Part shown: positions 49,718-58,448 of the stretch, piece by piece
How the letters are laid out: every line of letters starts with the position of its first letter
How positions within the stretch are numbered: position 1 is the stretch's first letter
DNA from: Acidiphilium multivorum AIU301
GTDB lineage: Bacteria > Pseudomonadota > Alphaproteobacteria > Acetobacterales > Acetobacteraceae
Length of the DNA stretch: 64,000 bases
Direction of reading: 5' to 3'
Assembly (NCBI RefSeq): GCF_000202835.1
Contig: NC_015186.1
Location: 2,543,001-2,607,000, forward strand
Notes under the pieces: generated by a model
The model's database searches: none
What the model was told of the DNA's origin: nothing
The model's input: only the letters and a program-made list of their open reading frames with translations
Translations under genes and position numbers: made by a program

Positions 49718-52700
49718 ATGACGAATAGCCAGCATCGGATCGCCGTCTCCCGTCCGGGCCGCCGTGCCGGCCGCCGGCGGTTGCTGCTCGCCTCGACAGC
49801 GCTGACCGCGGCCCTGCTCGCCCCGTCCCAGGGCCGCGCGGGGCAACCGGCGCCGATGACGACGCCGCAGGGCGGCACCGTCGTCGGCGGCTCGGCGACG
49901 ATTTCCCAGGCACCCGGCACGACGACGATCACCCAGACCAGCCAGCGCGCCGCAATCGACTGGCAGAGCTTCAATCTCGGGTCGAAGGCGCGCGTCACCT
50001 TCAACCAGCCGAACGCCCAGGCCATCGCGCTCAACCGGGTGATCGCCAACAATCCCTCGATCATCGCCGGGCGGATCGACGCCAACGGGCGCATCGTGCT
50101 GGTCAACCAGGATGGCGTCGTGTTCACGCCCGGCTCGGAGGTCAACGCCGAGAGCCTGGTCGTCAGCACCTCGGGGATATCGCCGAAAAACTTCATGGCG
50201 GGCAAGCTGATCTTCGACCAGCAGCCAAAGCCCGGCGCCCGCATCGTCAACGACGGGCGGATCACGATGAAGCAGGCGGGCCTCGCCGCTTTCGTGGCGC
50301 CGGAGGTGATCAACCGGGGGACGATCACCGCGCAGCTTGGCCATGTCGTGCTCGCCGGGGCATCGGCCTTCACGCTGAACCTTTCGGGCGATGGGCTGAT
50401 CTCGATCAACGTGACGCAGGCGGTTCGGCAGATCGACCTCGGCGGCCGGAAGGTCACCGCACTGGTGACCAACGAGGGAACGATCATCGCCAATGGCGGG
50501 CACATCACCCTCACGGCGCGGGCGGTGGACGGGTTGATCCAGCAGCTTCTCGATGTCGGCGGCACACTCAGGGCCGACAGCGTTGGCCGGCAGCCCGGCG
50601 CGATCACCATTCAGGGAGTCGGCGGCGACCTCCAGGTTGCCGGCCAGCTACTGGCACGGGGAGAGACGCCTGGCAGTTCCGGCGGAACGATCGCCGTCGA
50701 TGCGACAGGCAATGTGAGCGTGGCCAGCACCGCGCGGATCGATGCCTCGGGCCCGGCGGGCGGCGGTGTCGTGGCGCTCGGCACCGATGCGGCGCGCGCG
50801 TTGCAGGGACCATCCGACACAACGGCGCCGAAGGCCGCGCGGGTCGCGATCGCCCAGGGGGCGACAATTTCCGCCGATGCAACACGGAACGGCAATGGCG
50901 GCCGAATCACCGTTCTTTCGCGCGACAGAACGACGGCGGCCGGCACGATTTCCGCCCAGGGCGCGGGGAATGGCGACGGTGGCCTGATCGAAATCTCCAG
51001 CGACGGCGTGATCTCCCTCTCGGGAACCGACACCACCTTCGCACCCAGCGGGCGCAACGGCACCATCCTGCTCGATCCGCAGACCCTCATCGTCACGTCG
51101 TCGAGCGGCACTCCGAGTGCGGGCACGACCACCACGTCCGGCACTCTCACGGTCGGCACGGACAGTAGCACGTCTTCCTATATCGATGCATCGATACTGG
51201 ATTCGCAGACCGGCGCGGTCGAACTCAGCGCATCGTCCCTGATTTCGATTGCCTCGGCCATTTCGAGTTCGTCGATCTCCACACTGGCGATGAATTCCGG
51301 CGGCGATATTCGTATTGCAGCGCCGGTGACGCTTACCGCCGGATCAATCGAGGCAACAGCCAACGGGACCATCGAGGTCAGCGGCGCTCTTGGCGCGAGC
51401 AGCATCTCTGGCGCGAGCAGCATCTCGCTGCTCGACACTACCAGCAGCCCAACCAACAAAATTGACATCAACGCCAACATCGACGCCCAAACCCTCAGCC
51501 TCGATGCCAGCGGAGGCACCATCTCCAATGCCGGCTCCGTCTCCGGCTACGTCACCGCCTCGACCCTCGATGCCACCGCAAGCCTCGTCGCCCTCACCGG
51601 CAGCAACTCCATCACCACTCTCGGTAGCGTCAACGTCGGCACCCTCACCCTCGACGATAACGCACCCCTCACCATCGCCGGCTCCTTCAACGCCACCAGC
51701 GCAAGCCTCACCGACACCAGCGCCGGCGGCTTCGACATCACCGGAGCCGTCTCCGCCACAGGCAGCCTCAGCCTCGACGCCAACGCAGGCACCATCTCCA
51801 ATTCAGGTTCGGGCACAGGTTCGGGCACAGGCTATATCAACGCATCAAGTCTCGATATCGTCACCGCCAGTTCGGTCATCCTCACCGGCAGCAACTCCAT
51901 CACCACTCTCGGCAGCATCAACGCCGGCAGCTTCACCCTCGACGACAACGCGCCCCTCACCATCGCCGGCTCCTTCAACGCCACCAGCGCAAGCCTCACC
52001 GACACCAGCGCCGGCGGCTTCGACATCACCGGAGCCGTCTCCGCCACAGGCAGCCTCAGCCTCGACGCCAACGCAGGCACCATCTCCAATTCAGGTTCGG
52101 GCACAGGTTCGGGCACAGGCTATATCAACGCATCAAGTCTCGATATCGTCACCGCCAGTTCGGTCATCCTCACCGGCAGCAACTCCATCACCACTCTCGG
52201 CAGCATCAACGCCGGCAGCTTCACCCTCGACGACAACGCGCCCCTCACCATCGCCGGCTCCTTCAACGCCACCAGCGCAAGCCTCACCGACACCAGCGCC
52301 GGCGGCTTCGACATCACCGGAGCCGTCTCCGCCACAGGCAGCCTCAGCCTCGACGCCAACGCAGGCACCATCTCCAATTCAGGTTCGGGCACAGGCTATA
52401 TCAACGCATCAAGTCTCGATATCGTCACCGCCAGTTCGGTCATCCTCACCGGCAGCAACTCCATCACCACTCTCGGCAGCATCAACGCCGGCAGCTTCAC
52501 CCTCGACGACAACGCGCCCCTCACCATCGCCGGCTCCTTCAACGCCACCAGCGCAAGCCTCACCGACACCAGCGCCGGCGGCTTCGACATCACCGGAGCC
52601 GTCTCCGCCACAGGCAGCCTCAGCCTCGACGCCAACGCAGGCACCATCTCCAATTCAGGTTCGGGCACAGGCTATATCAACGCATCAAGTCTCGACATCG

Positions 52701-55336
52701 TCACCGCCAGTTCGGTCATCCTCACCGGCAGCAACTCCATCACCACTCTCGGCAGCATCAACGCCGGCAGCTTCACCCTCGACGACAACGCGCCCCTCAC
52801 CATCGCCGGCTCCTTCAACGCCACCAGCGCAAGCCTCACCGACACCAGCGCCGGCGGCTTCGACATCACCGGAGCCGTCTCCGCCACAGGCAGCCTCAGC
52901 CTCGACGCCAACGCAGGCACCATCTCCAATTCAGGTTCGGGCACAGGCTATATCAACGCATCAAGTCTCGACATCGTCACCGCCAGTTCGGTCATCCTCA
53001 CCGGCAGCAACTCCATCACCACTCTCGGCAGCATCAACGCCGGCAGCTTCACCCTCGACGACAACGCGCCGCTCACTATTGCCGGCACGCTGAGTGTAGC
53101 GTCTGGCGGAAATATCGTTCTCAGCGCCAATGGAATGGATCTGGCCGGTGGAACGATCCTGGCGAATTCGGGCGCGGTGACGCTTGCTCCACTTAGCTTC
53201 GATACCATCGCCCTCGGTGGGACCTCGACTACGGCGCTCGATCTTTCAAATCAGCTCTTGAACGCCATCGGTGCGAATTCCCTTCAGATCGGCACTGTCC
53301 AGACCGGGCTGATCGAAGACGATGGCTCGATCAGTCTTTCAATCCCAAACATCCTGATGGATGCGGGCACTATCAACATCAACCAGCCGTTCCTTGCGCA
53401 ACATAGCTCGTTGATCGTGCAGGCAGGTGGCGAATTCACCGGCAATGGTGGCATTACGGTAGCTGCCCTCGGTGCCGCCGCAAGCCTCGTCGCCCTTACC
53501 GGCAGCAACTCCATCACCACTCTCGGCAGCATCAGCGCCGCCGGCAGCTTCACCCTCGACGACAACGCGCCCCTCACCATCGCCGGACCCTTCACCGCCA
53601 CCAACGCAAGCATCACCAACACTGGTTCTCTCGACATCACCGGTTCCTTCAACGCCACCGACGCAAGCCTCGCCGCCTCGGACATCCGCATCAACGCCAA
53701 TCTCGACGCTACGACCCTCAGCCTCGATGCCAACGCAGGCACCATCACCAATGCCGGCTCCGTCACCGGCTACGTCACCGCCTCGAACCTCGATGCCACC
53801 GCAAGCCTCGTCGCCCTGACCGGCAGCAACTCCATCACCACTCTCGGCAGCATCAGCGCCGGCAGCTTCACCCTCGACGACAATGCGCCCCTCACCATCG
53901 CCGGTTCCTTCAACGCCACCAATGCAAGTTTTGCCGACACCAGCGCCGGTGGCTTGGACATCGCCGGACAGGTCAGCCTCGCCTCGCTCCTCGCCCTCTC
54001 CGCAACAAGCGGATCCATCACCAGCTCGGGCACCGGTTCCATCTCCGCACCGACCCTCGATGCCGCCGCAAGCCTCGTCGCCCTCACCGGCAGCAATGTC
54101 ATCACCACTCTCGGCAGCATCAATGTCGGCACCTTCACCCTCGACGACAATGCGCCCCTCACCATCGCCGGAAGTCTCGTTGCGCAGCGCGCAGCAATCT
54201 CGGCCGCCGATCTCACCATTCCAGGCGTCATTCTTGTCGATGGCGCGTTAAGCCTGGCGACGTCCGGAACGATCTCCGAGACCGGGACGATCGACCCCAC
54301 CCTGCTCCAGATCGCAGGGGCGCGGGACGTGCTGCTGACCGGCAGCAATACGATCGACGCTCTTGGGTCGGTCAGCGTGCCTCTGGGAAACCTGGCGCTG
54401 GTGGATCAGGTGCCTCTCACGGTGAACGGCCCCGTATACGCCCTCAATATCTCACTTGATTCACCCGCCATGTATATTCCCGGCGCGATCAACACGCCCG
54501 GCACGCTCGGTCTGGGCTATGGCCCGATTTCCGGAAACGGTCCCATCACCGCCGCGACGCTTACGAGCAACAGTGCCGTCATCGGCGACGTGGCGCTGAC
54601 TGGAACGGAGAACGTCATAGGCACTCTCGGCGGATTCGATGCCGCCGGCCATCTCTTCGCGTTGACCGATGCCACGGTGTTAACCGTGGCCGGACCTGTT
54701 TCGGCGAAGGCGCTGACCATAACGGCAACCGGCCAGATCACTCTGGACGGGGCGGATGGCGGTTCCTTCTCGATCGGCGGCCAATTTCTCCCGACATACG
54801 TCTACAATGGCCTCTCGCCACGTAACGGCATCGATTCGGTTCTGCAGGTGATCGCGAATGGAGCGCCGGCTAACGGCATCGTACAGACCGGCCAGTTCAA
54901 CATCGACACCGGTCCCCTTCAAGGTCAGCCAAACACGCTGTTTATGCTTCTGCCGGACGGTGCCGACGCGAAGTTCAACGATCTCAATGCCCGCAGCACG
55001 GATCTGGCGATTTCGCTGATCAACGGATATGCACAGGGAACATTGTATTTGCACTATCTGCTGGTGGCGGGCGGCCTTAATGGACAAACGGCTTTCGTCG
55101 GCCAGATCGCCGGTCTTGCCGGCTCGGCCGCGGCGCATAACGGCAAGGTCGTTCCTGTGCCGGGATCCAGCTATCGCTTCAACTCGTGCATTATCGGATC
55201 GGTGAGTTGCACCGTGTTGCCTGTGGCGATCGTGCCGGAGCGCAACCCGCTGGATGATTTCGACATCAGTCCACGGCGGCGACGCAAGCTGGATGCGAAT
55301 GTCCGGCTGCCAGGTGTGGCGGCAAAGGACTATTGA
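49718..55336 (+). CDS. TpsA filamentous-haemagglutinin-type secreted adhesin
   Basis: The roughly 1870-residue exoprotein has an arginine-rich signal peptide (about 1-43, R-R-R-L-L-L-A-S-T-A-L-T-A) and then the TPS secretion domain (about 45-290). That domain carries N-x-x-x-F-N-L-type signals such as I-D-W-Q-S-F-N-L-G, N-P-S-I-I-A-G-R-I and N-Q-D-G-V-V-F-T-P-G. A long beta-helix rich in S, T, G and A follows, with tandem 92/96-residue repeats in the middle (about 610-1120). The C-terminus ends without a toxin or anchor domain. The ATG at 49718 has AAGGA 9 bases upstream; the ATG at 49697 is an alternative. The reading frame is intact throughout the repeats. Confidence 0.9.
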   Translation: MTNSQHRIAVSRPGRRAGRRRLLLASTALTAALLAPSQGRAGQPAPMTTPQGGTVVGGSATISQAPGTTTITQTSQRAAIDWQSFNLGSKARVTFNQPNAQAIALNRVIANNPSIIAGRIDANGRIVLVNQDGVVFTPGSEVNAESLVVSTSGISPKNFMAGKLIFDQQPKPGARIVNDGRITMKQAGLAAFVAPEVINRGTITAQLGHVVLAGASAFTLNLSGDGLISINVTQAVRQIDLGGRKVTALVTNEGTIIANGGHITLTARAVDGLIQQLLDVGGTLRADSVGRQPGAITIQGVGGDLQVAGQLLARGETPGSSGGTIAVDATGNVSVASTARIDASGPAGGGVVALGTDAARALQGPSDTTAPKAARVAIAQGATISADATRNGNGGRITVLSRDRTTAAGTISAQGAGNGDGGLIEISSDGVISLSGTDTTFAPSGRNGTILLDPQTLIVTSSSGTPSAGTTTTSGTLTVGTDSSTSSYIDASILDSQTGAVELSASSLISIASAISSSSISTLAMNSGGDIRIAAPVTLTAGSIEATANGTIEVSGALGASSISGASSISLLDTTSSPTNKIDINANIDAQTLSLDASGGTISNAGSVSGYVTASTLDATASLVALTGSNSITTLGSVNVGTLTLDDNAPLTIAGSFNATSASLTDTSAGGFDITGAVSATGSLSLDANAGTISNSGSGTGSGTGYINASSLDIVTASSVILTGSNSITTLGSINAGSFTLDDNAPLTIAGSFNATSASLTDTSAGGFDITGAVSATGSLSLDANAGTISNSGSGTGSGTGYINASSLDIVTASSVILTGSNSITTLGSINAGSFTLDDNAPLTIAGSFNATSASLTDTSAGGFDITGAVSATGSLSLDANAGTISNSGSGTGYINASSLDIVTASSVILTGSNSITTLGSINAGSFTLDDNAPLTIAGSFNATSASLTDTSAGGFDITGAVSATGSLSLDANAGTISNSGSGTGYINASSLDIVTASSVILTGSNSITTLGSINAGSFTLDDNAPLTIAGSFNATSASLTDTSAGGFDITGAVSATGSLSLDANAGTISNSGSGTGYINASSLDIVTASSVILTGSNSITTLGSINAGSFTLDDNAPLTIAGTLSVASGGNIVLSANGMDLAGGTILANSGAVTLAPLSFDTIALGGTSTTALDLSNQLLNAIGANSLQIGTVQTGLIEDDGSISLSIPNILMDAGTININQPFLAQHSSLIVQAGGEFTGNGGITVAALGAAASLVALTGSNSITTLGSISAAGSFTLDDNAPLTIAGPFTATNASITNTGSLDITGSFNATDASLAASDIRINANLDATTLSLDANAGTITNAGSVTGYVTASNLDATASLVALTGSNSITTLGSISAGSFTLDDNAPLTIAGSFNATNASFADTSAGGLDIAGQVSLASLLALSATSGSITSSGTGSISAPTLDAAASLVALTGSNVITTLGSINVGTFTLDDNAPLTIAGSLVAQRAAISAADLTIPGVILVDGALSLATSGTISETGTIDPTLLQIAGARDVLLTGSNTIDALGSVSVPLGNLALVDQVPLTVNGPVYALNISLDSPAMYIPGAINTPGTLGLGYGPISGNGPITAATLTSNSAVIGDVALTGTENVIGTLGGFDAAGHLFALTDATVLTVAGPVSAKALTITATGQITLDGADGGSFSIGGQFLPTYVYNGLSPRNGIDSVLQVIANGAPANGIVQTGQFNIDTGPLQGQPNTLFMLLPDGADAKFNDLNARSTDLAISLINGYAQGTLYLHYLLVAGGLNGQTAFVGQIAGLAGSAAAHNGKVVPVPGSSYRFNSCIIGSVSCTVLPVAIVPERNPLDDFDISPRRRRKLDANVRLPGVAAKDY
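51545..53077 (+). repeat. In-frame tandem repeats in tpsA (276/288-bp units)
   Basis: A first diverged unit (51545-51829, 285 bp) is followed by 51830-52117 (288 bp), 52118-52393, 52394-52669 and 52670-52945 (276 bp each) and a partial unit from 52946 to about 53077. The full units are nearly identical at DNA level; the 288-bp unit has an additional four-codon G-S-G-T. Each encodes a beta-helix segment beginning G-Y-I-N-A-S-S-L. More diverged copies lie at about 53470-53600, 53770-53940 and 54050-54170. Near-identity implies recent amplification or gene conversion and predicts length variation among strains. Confidence 0.93.
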
Positions 55337-55338
55337 CC

Positions 55339-58300
55339 ATGCGCCGAACGGTCCTGGTTCTGGCCGCCCTTGCCGGCCTGGCGCTGTTGAGCGCGTGCAC
55401 GCGGCCGCCGCCGGGCGCCTATGCGCATGACACGGATTCCCCGCAATCGGCCAGCGGCCGGCAACTCGCGCTGGGCAAAAATACCAGCGGCGAAACCTGC
55501 ACCGCCAGCCGCACGACCTCCGGCGGCGCATTGATCTACTGCGGCAGTTGGCACCAGCCCAGCGCCGAAGTGCATGCGGGTCCGGAGGCGAACCGGGCGA
55601 ACCTGAATGCAATCGTTACGCGAGGAAACTGGCGGGCCGGTCTCGAACAGCGCTACGCGTGCGGCAATCCAAAGCCGACAACGGTGCTCGGGCACTACCC
55701 TGGAGAGGTTCTGCTCTGCACGCAGCGGATCGGCGGCTGGCCGCATGTCGCCCTGGCAGCCTTGATCCGCGGCCATGTGTGGTTTGCCGATGGCGTGCAA
55801 CCGGCTTTTCCAGCCATGGAACGCGCCGTCGGCGTGATCAGCGGCGCAGTGCCAGCCGCCGATGCCGGCGCGATGACCACTTCGGTTTCCGACAGCCAGC
55901 TTGCCGACCGCCTCGCCGCCGCCGCCTTCACCTCGGGTGATATCCACGAGTACGGCAAGTTGATGACGCTCGGCAACCGCTCCAACCAGGCCGAGGATTA
56001 CCCTGCCGCCATCACCGCCTACCGGGCCGCGCTCGCGCTGCAGCAAAAGGCGCTTGGGCCGGAAAATCCGAATACGGTGACGCCGATGCTGGATCTTGCC
56101 CTGAATCTCTCGGATCAGGGCGATTATAGCCAGGCTGACGCCCTGCTTGCGCAGGCGGCGAAGCTGGCTCCCCTGGCCGTGGATCCCACGGCGGTCGCGC
56201 GACTCGACCATTATCGGGGTCTCGATCAACTCAATCAGGGTCATGATCGCCGTGCGCTGCGGCTGCTCTCGGCCGCAAACCGGGATTATGCATCGCTTCT
56301 GCCCCGCTCCGTGTTGCGCCCCCACCCTGCCGCGACCGGGTCCGACGATGGCTTCGGCCTTTCGGCCGGAAGCCGGGGGGGATCGCTCCTCGCCGCCCAG
56401 TCGACCCTGTTGAGCCCGATCGGGCAGCAGGCCCTGCTCGGCGTGATCGAAACACTGCGGTATGAGGGCGTGGTGCTCGATGCGGCCGGGCATCACAAGC
56501 AGGCCGCCGTGAAAATTGACCGTGCATCGGCGATCGCTTCGGCGAACGGTATTGCTCCTCCCGTGCTTCGCGCCAGGCTTGACCGGAGCACGGCCGCCGT
56601 CGACACGGCGTTTGACAGGACCGCCTCGGCTGCCGCCAGGCTGGCGCAAGCCTCGTATGATTTCGAACATGCCCTGCCCGGTTCGCGCCCCGTCGCCGAC
56701 ACGCACCTGCTGCGCGGCGGCGTGCTCGACCTCGCCGGTCAACCCGGAAAGGCCCTGGAGGCTTGCCGGGCCGGCATAAAGCTTCTCGCCCGCCTGCGCC
56801 TCGGCACCTCTGCGGCCCTGGTTGCTCCGTGCCTCGACGCGGCCAATCGGGAAGCGGAGAAGAATCCTGCCCGGGCCGGGGTGCTTCGCGCCGAGATGTT
56901 CGCGATGGCGGAACTCGCGCAAGGCAGCACGACCAGCCGTGAAATCGCCGAGTCCGCCGCGCGGCTGGCCGCAGACTCAAAGAGCCCCAAAGTCGCCGCC
57001 GCGATCCGCGCCCATCAGGATGCCGTCATCGCCCTGTCGCGCCTCTACCGGGAGCGTGACGGCATCGCCCATGAACGGCAGGCAACGCCGGCCGCCATCA
57101 ACGCAATCGACATGAAGATCGCGGCGGCAACCCGGCGGCTCGCCGAAGCGGACGAGTCCGTCGAGGCGGCGGCACCGAATTTCGGCCAGCTGGTCCAGCA
57201 GGTCGTGCCCGCCGGCACCGTGCTCGACCGGCTGAGGCCTGGCGAAGCCTTTCTCGATATCATGCCGGCGCCGGACGGCACGTGGACGTTCCTGTTGCAC
57301 GACGGGCGGATCGCCGTCGCGCACACGAAGGTCGACGAGACGCGCATGACCGCACTGGTCCGCAAAGTGCGCCAAAGCGTCGTGCCGACGCAGGCGGGAT
57401 TGCCGACCTTCGCGATGACGTCTGCCGAAGCGATCTATCGCGCGACCCTGGCCCCCTTCGCGACCGACCTCGCGAAGACCACGGCGATGGTGGTTTCACC
57501 GGCCGGGGCGCTGCTGTCGCTGCCATTCGCGCTGCTGCCCACCGAGCCGGTCGCCCCCGGCACGCCGCTGGCCAAGGTGCCCTGGCTGATCAGGAAGATG
57601 ACGCTGGTCTACGTTCCCGCGGCCGCGAATTTCGTCTCGCTGCGCGCCATCGCCGGCACGTCGCCCGCCAAGCAGCCCTGGTTTGGCTTCGGGGACTTCA
57701 AGAACACGAGCCTGGCCCAGGCCGAGGCCACGTTTAGTGGCCCCAGTTGCGGCGACAGCGCCCGGCTCTTCGCCGGCCTGCCCCACCTGCCGTATGCGAA
57801 GCTCGAACTTGACGCCGCCCGCGCGATCTTCAAGGCACCCGCATCGGACGAGCTGCTGGGGGCGGCCTTCACGGTCCCGAATGTCGAGCACGCCGACCTG
57901 AAGCAATACCGGATCCTGCATTTCGCGACCCACGCGCTGCTGCCCTCCGAACTGCCCTGCGCTCATGAACCGGCGATCGTCACCTCGCCGCCGCCCGGCG
58001 CCAGGTCCGCGGCGAACTCGATGCTGACGACCTCCGACATCACCAATCTCAAACTGAACGCCGACCTCGTGATCCTGTCGGCATGCAATACGGGCGGGGG
58101 CGACGGAAAGGCCGGCGGTGAAGCGCTTTCCGGCCTTGCCCGCGCGTTCTTCTTCGCCGGCGCCCGCGCGCTGATGGTCACGCAATGGTCGGTGAACGAC
58201 CAGGTCAGTTCCTATCTGGTCGCAACCACGCTCACCCATCTGGCCTCATCGACGGGCGAGGGGGCGGCCGCGAGCCTGCGGAGCGCCCAGCTCGACCTGA

Positions 58301-58413
58301 TCAGGGGCGCCGCGTCCGGCACCCTGCCGGCCAAGCTCGCCGATCCGTTCTTCTGGGCGCCTTTCGTGGTCATCGGCGACGGTGGACAGGGCACGCGCAA
58401 TCTGGCCAAGTAG
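55339..58413 (+). CDS. CHAT-domain (caspase-like) lipoprotein with TPR-like region
   Basis: The 1024-residue protein has a lipoprotein signal peptide with lipobox L-S-A-C (cysteine 21 or so). A unique N-terminal region is followed by TPR-like helices (about 215-280, with D-Y-P-A-A-I-T-A-Y-R-A-A-L-A-L-Q-Q-K) and a C-terminal CHAT protease domain. The catalytic dyad is His865 (H-F-A-T-H-A) and Cys916 (L-S-A-C-N-T-G). CHAT domains are clan CD cysteine proteases related to separase and caspases. A lipidated CHAT protein beside a TPS pair could process the adhesin or another envelope protein. The ATG is 2 bases after the tpsA stop, and the kinase gene follows 35 bases later. Confidence 0.88.
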   Translation: MRRTVLVLAALAGLALLSACTRPPPGAYAHDTDSPQSASGRQLALGKNTSGETCTASRTTSGGALIYCGSWHQPSAEVHAGPEANRANLNAIVTRGNWRAGLEQRYACGNPKPTTVLGHYPGEVLLCTQRIGGWPHVALAALIRGHVWFADGVQPAFPAMERAVGVISGAVPAADAGAMTTSVSDSQLADRLAAAAFTSGDIHEYGKLMTLGNRSNQAEDYPAAITAYRAALALQQKALGPENPNTVTPMLDLALNLSDQGDYSQADALLAQAAKLAPLAVDPTAVARLDHYRGLDQLNQGHDRRALRLLSAANRDYASLLPRSVLRPHPAATGSDDGFGLSAGSRGGSLLAAQSTLLSPIGQQALLGVIETLRYEGVVLDAAGHHKQAAVKIDRASAIASANGIAPPVLRARLDRSTAAVDTAFDRTASAAARLAQASYDFEHALPGSRPVADTHLLRGGVLDLAGQPGKALEACRAGIKLLARLRLGTSAALVAPCLDAANREAEKNPARAGVLRAEMFAMAELAQGSTTSREIAESAARLAADSKSPKVAAAIRAHQDAVIALSRLYRERDGIAHERQATPAAINAIDMKIAAATRRLAEADESVEAAAPNFGQLVQQVVPAGTVLDRLRPGEAFLDIMPAPDGTWTFLLHDGRIAVAHTKVDETRMTALVRKVRQSVVPTQAGLPTFAMTSAEAIYRATLAPFATDLAKTTAMVVSPAGALLSLPFALLPTEPVAPGTPLAKVPWLIRKMTLVYVPAAANFVSLRAIAGTSPAKQPWFGFGDFKNTSLAQAEATFSGPSCGDSARLFAGLPHLPYAKLELDAARAIFKAPASDELLGAAFTVPNVEHADLKQYRILHFATHALLPSELPCAHEPAIVTSPPPGARSAANSMLTTSDITNLKLNADLVILSACNTGGGDGKAGGEALSGLARAFFFAGARALMVTQWSVNDQVSSYLVATTLTHLASSTGEGAAASLRSAQLDLIRGAASGTLPAKLADPFFWAPFVVIGDGGQGTRNLAK

Positions 58414-58448
58414 CGATCATCACGCATCAGAAAGCGAGACATCCCCTC

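Noticed and set aside
51390-53093. 567-codon frame in a second plus-strand register inside tpsA
   Set aside because: Serine/proline/alanine low-complexity translation caused by the repeats; the tpsA frame is continuous on both sides.
51547-53208. Array of evenly spaced minus-strand frames and direct repeats resembling a repeat locus or CRISPR
   Set aside because: The repeats are 276-288 bp with no unique spacers and are in-frame coding repeats of tpsA; the antisense frames only mirror them.
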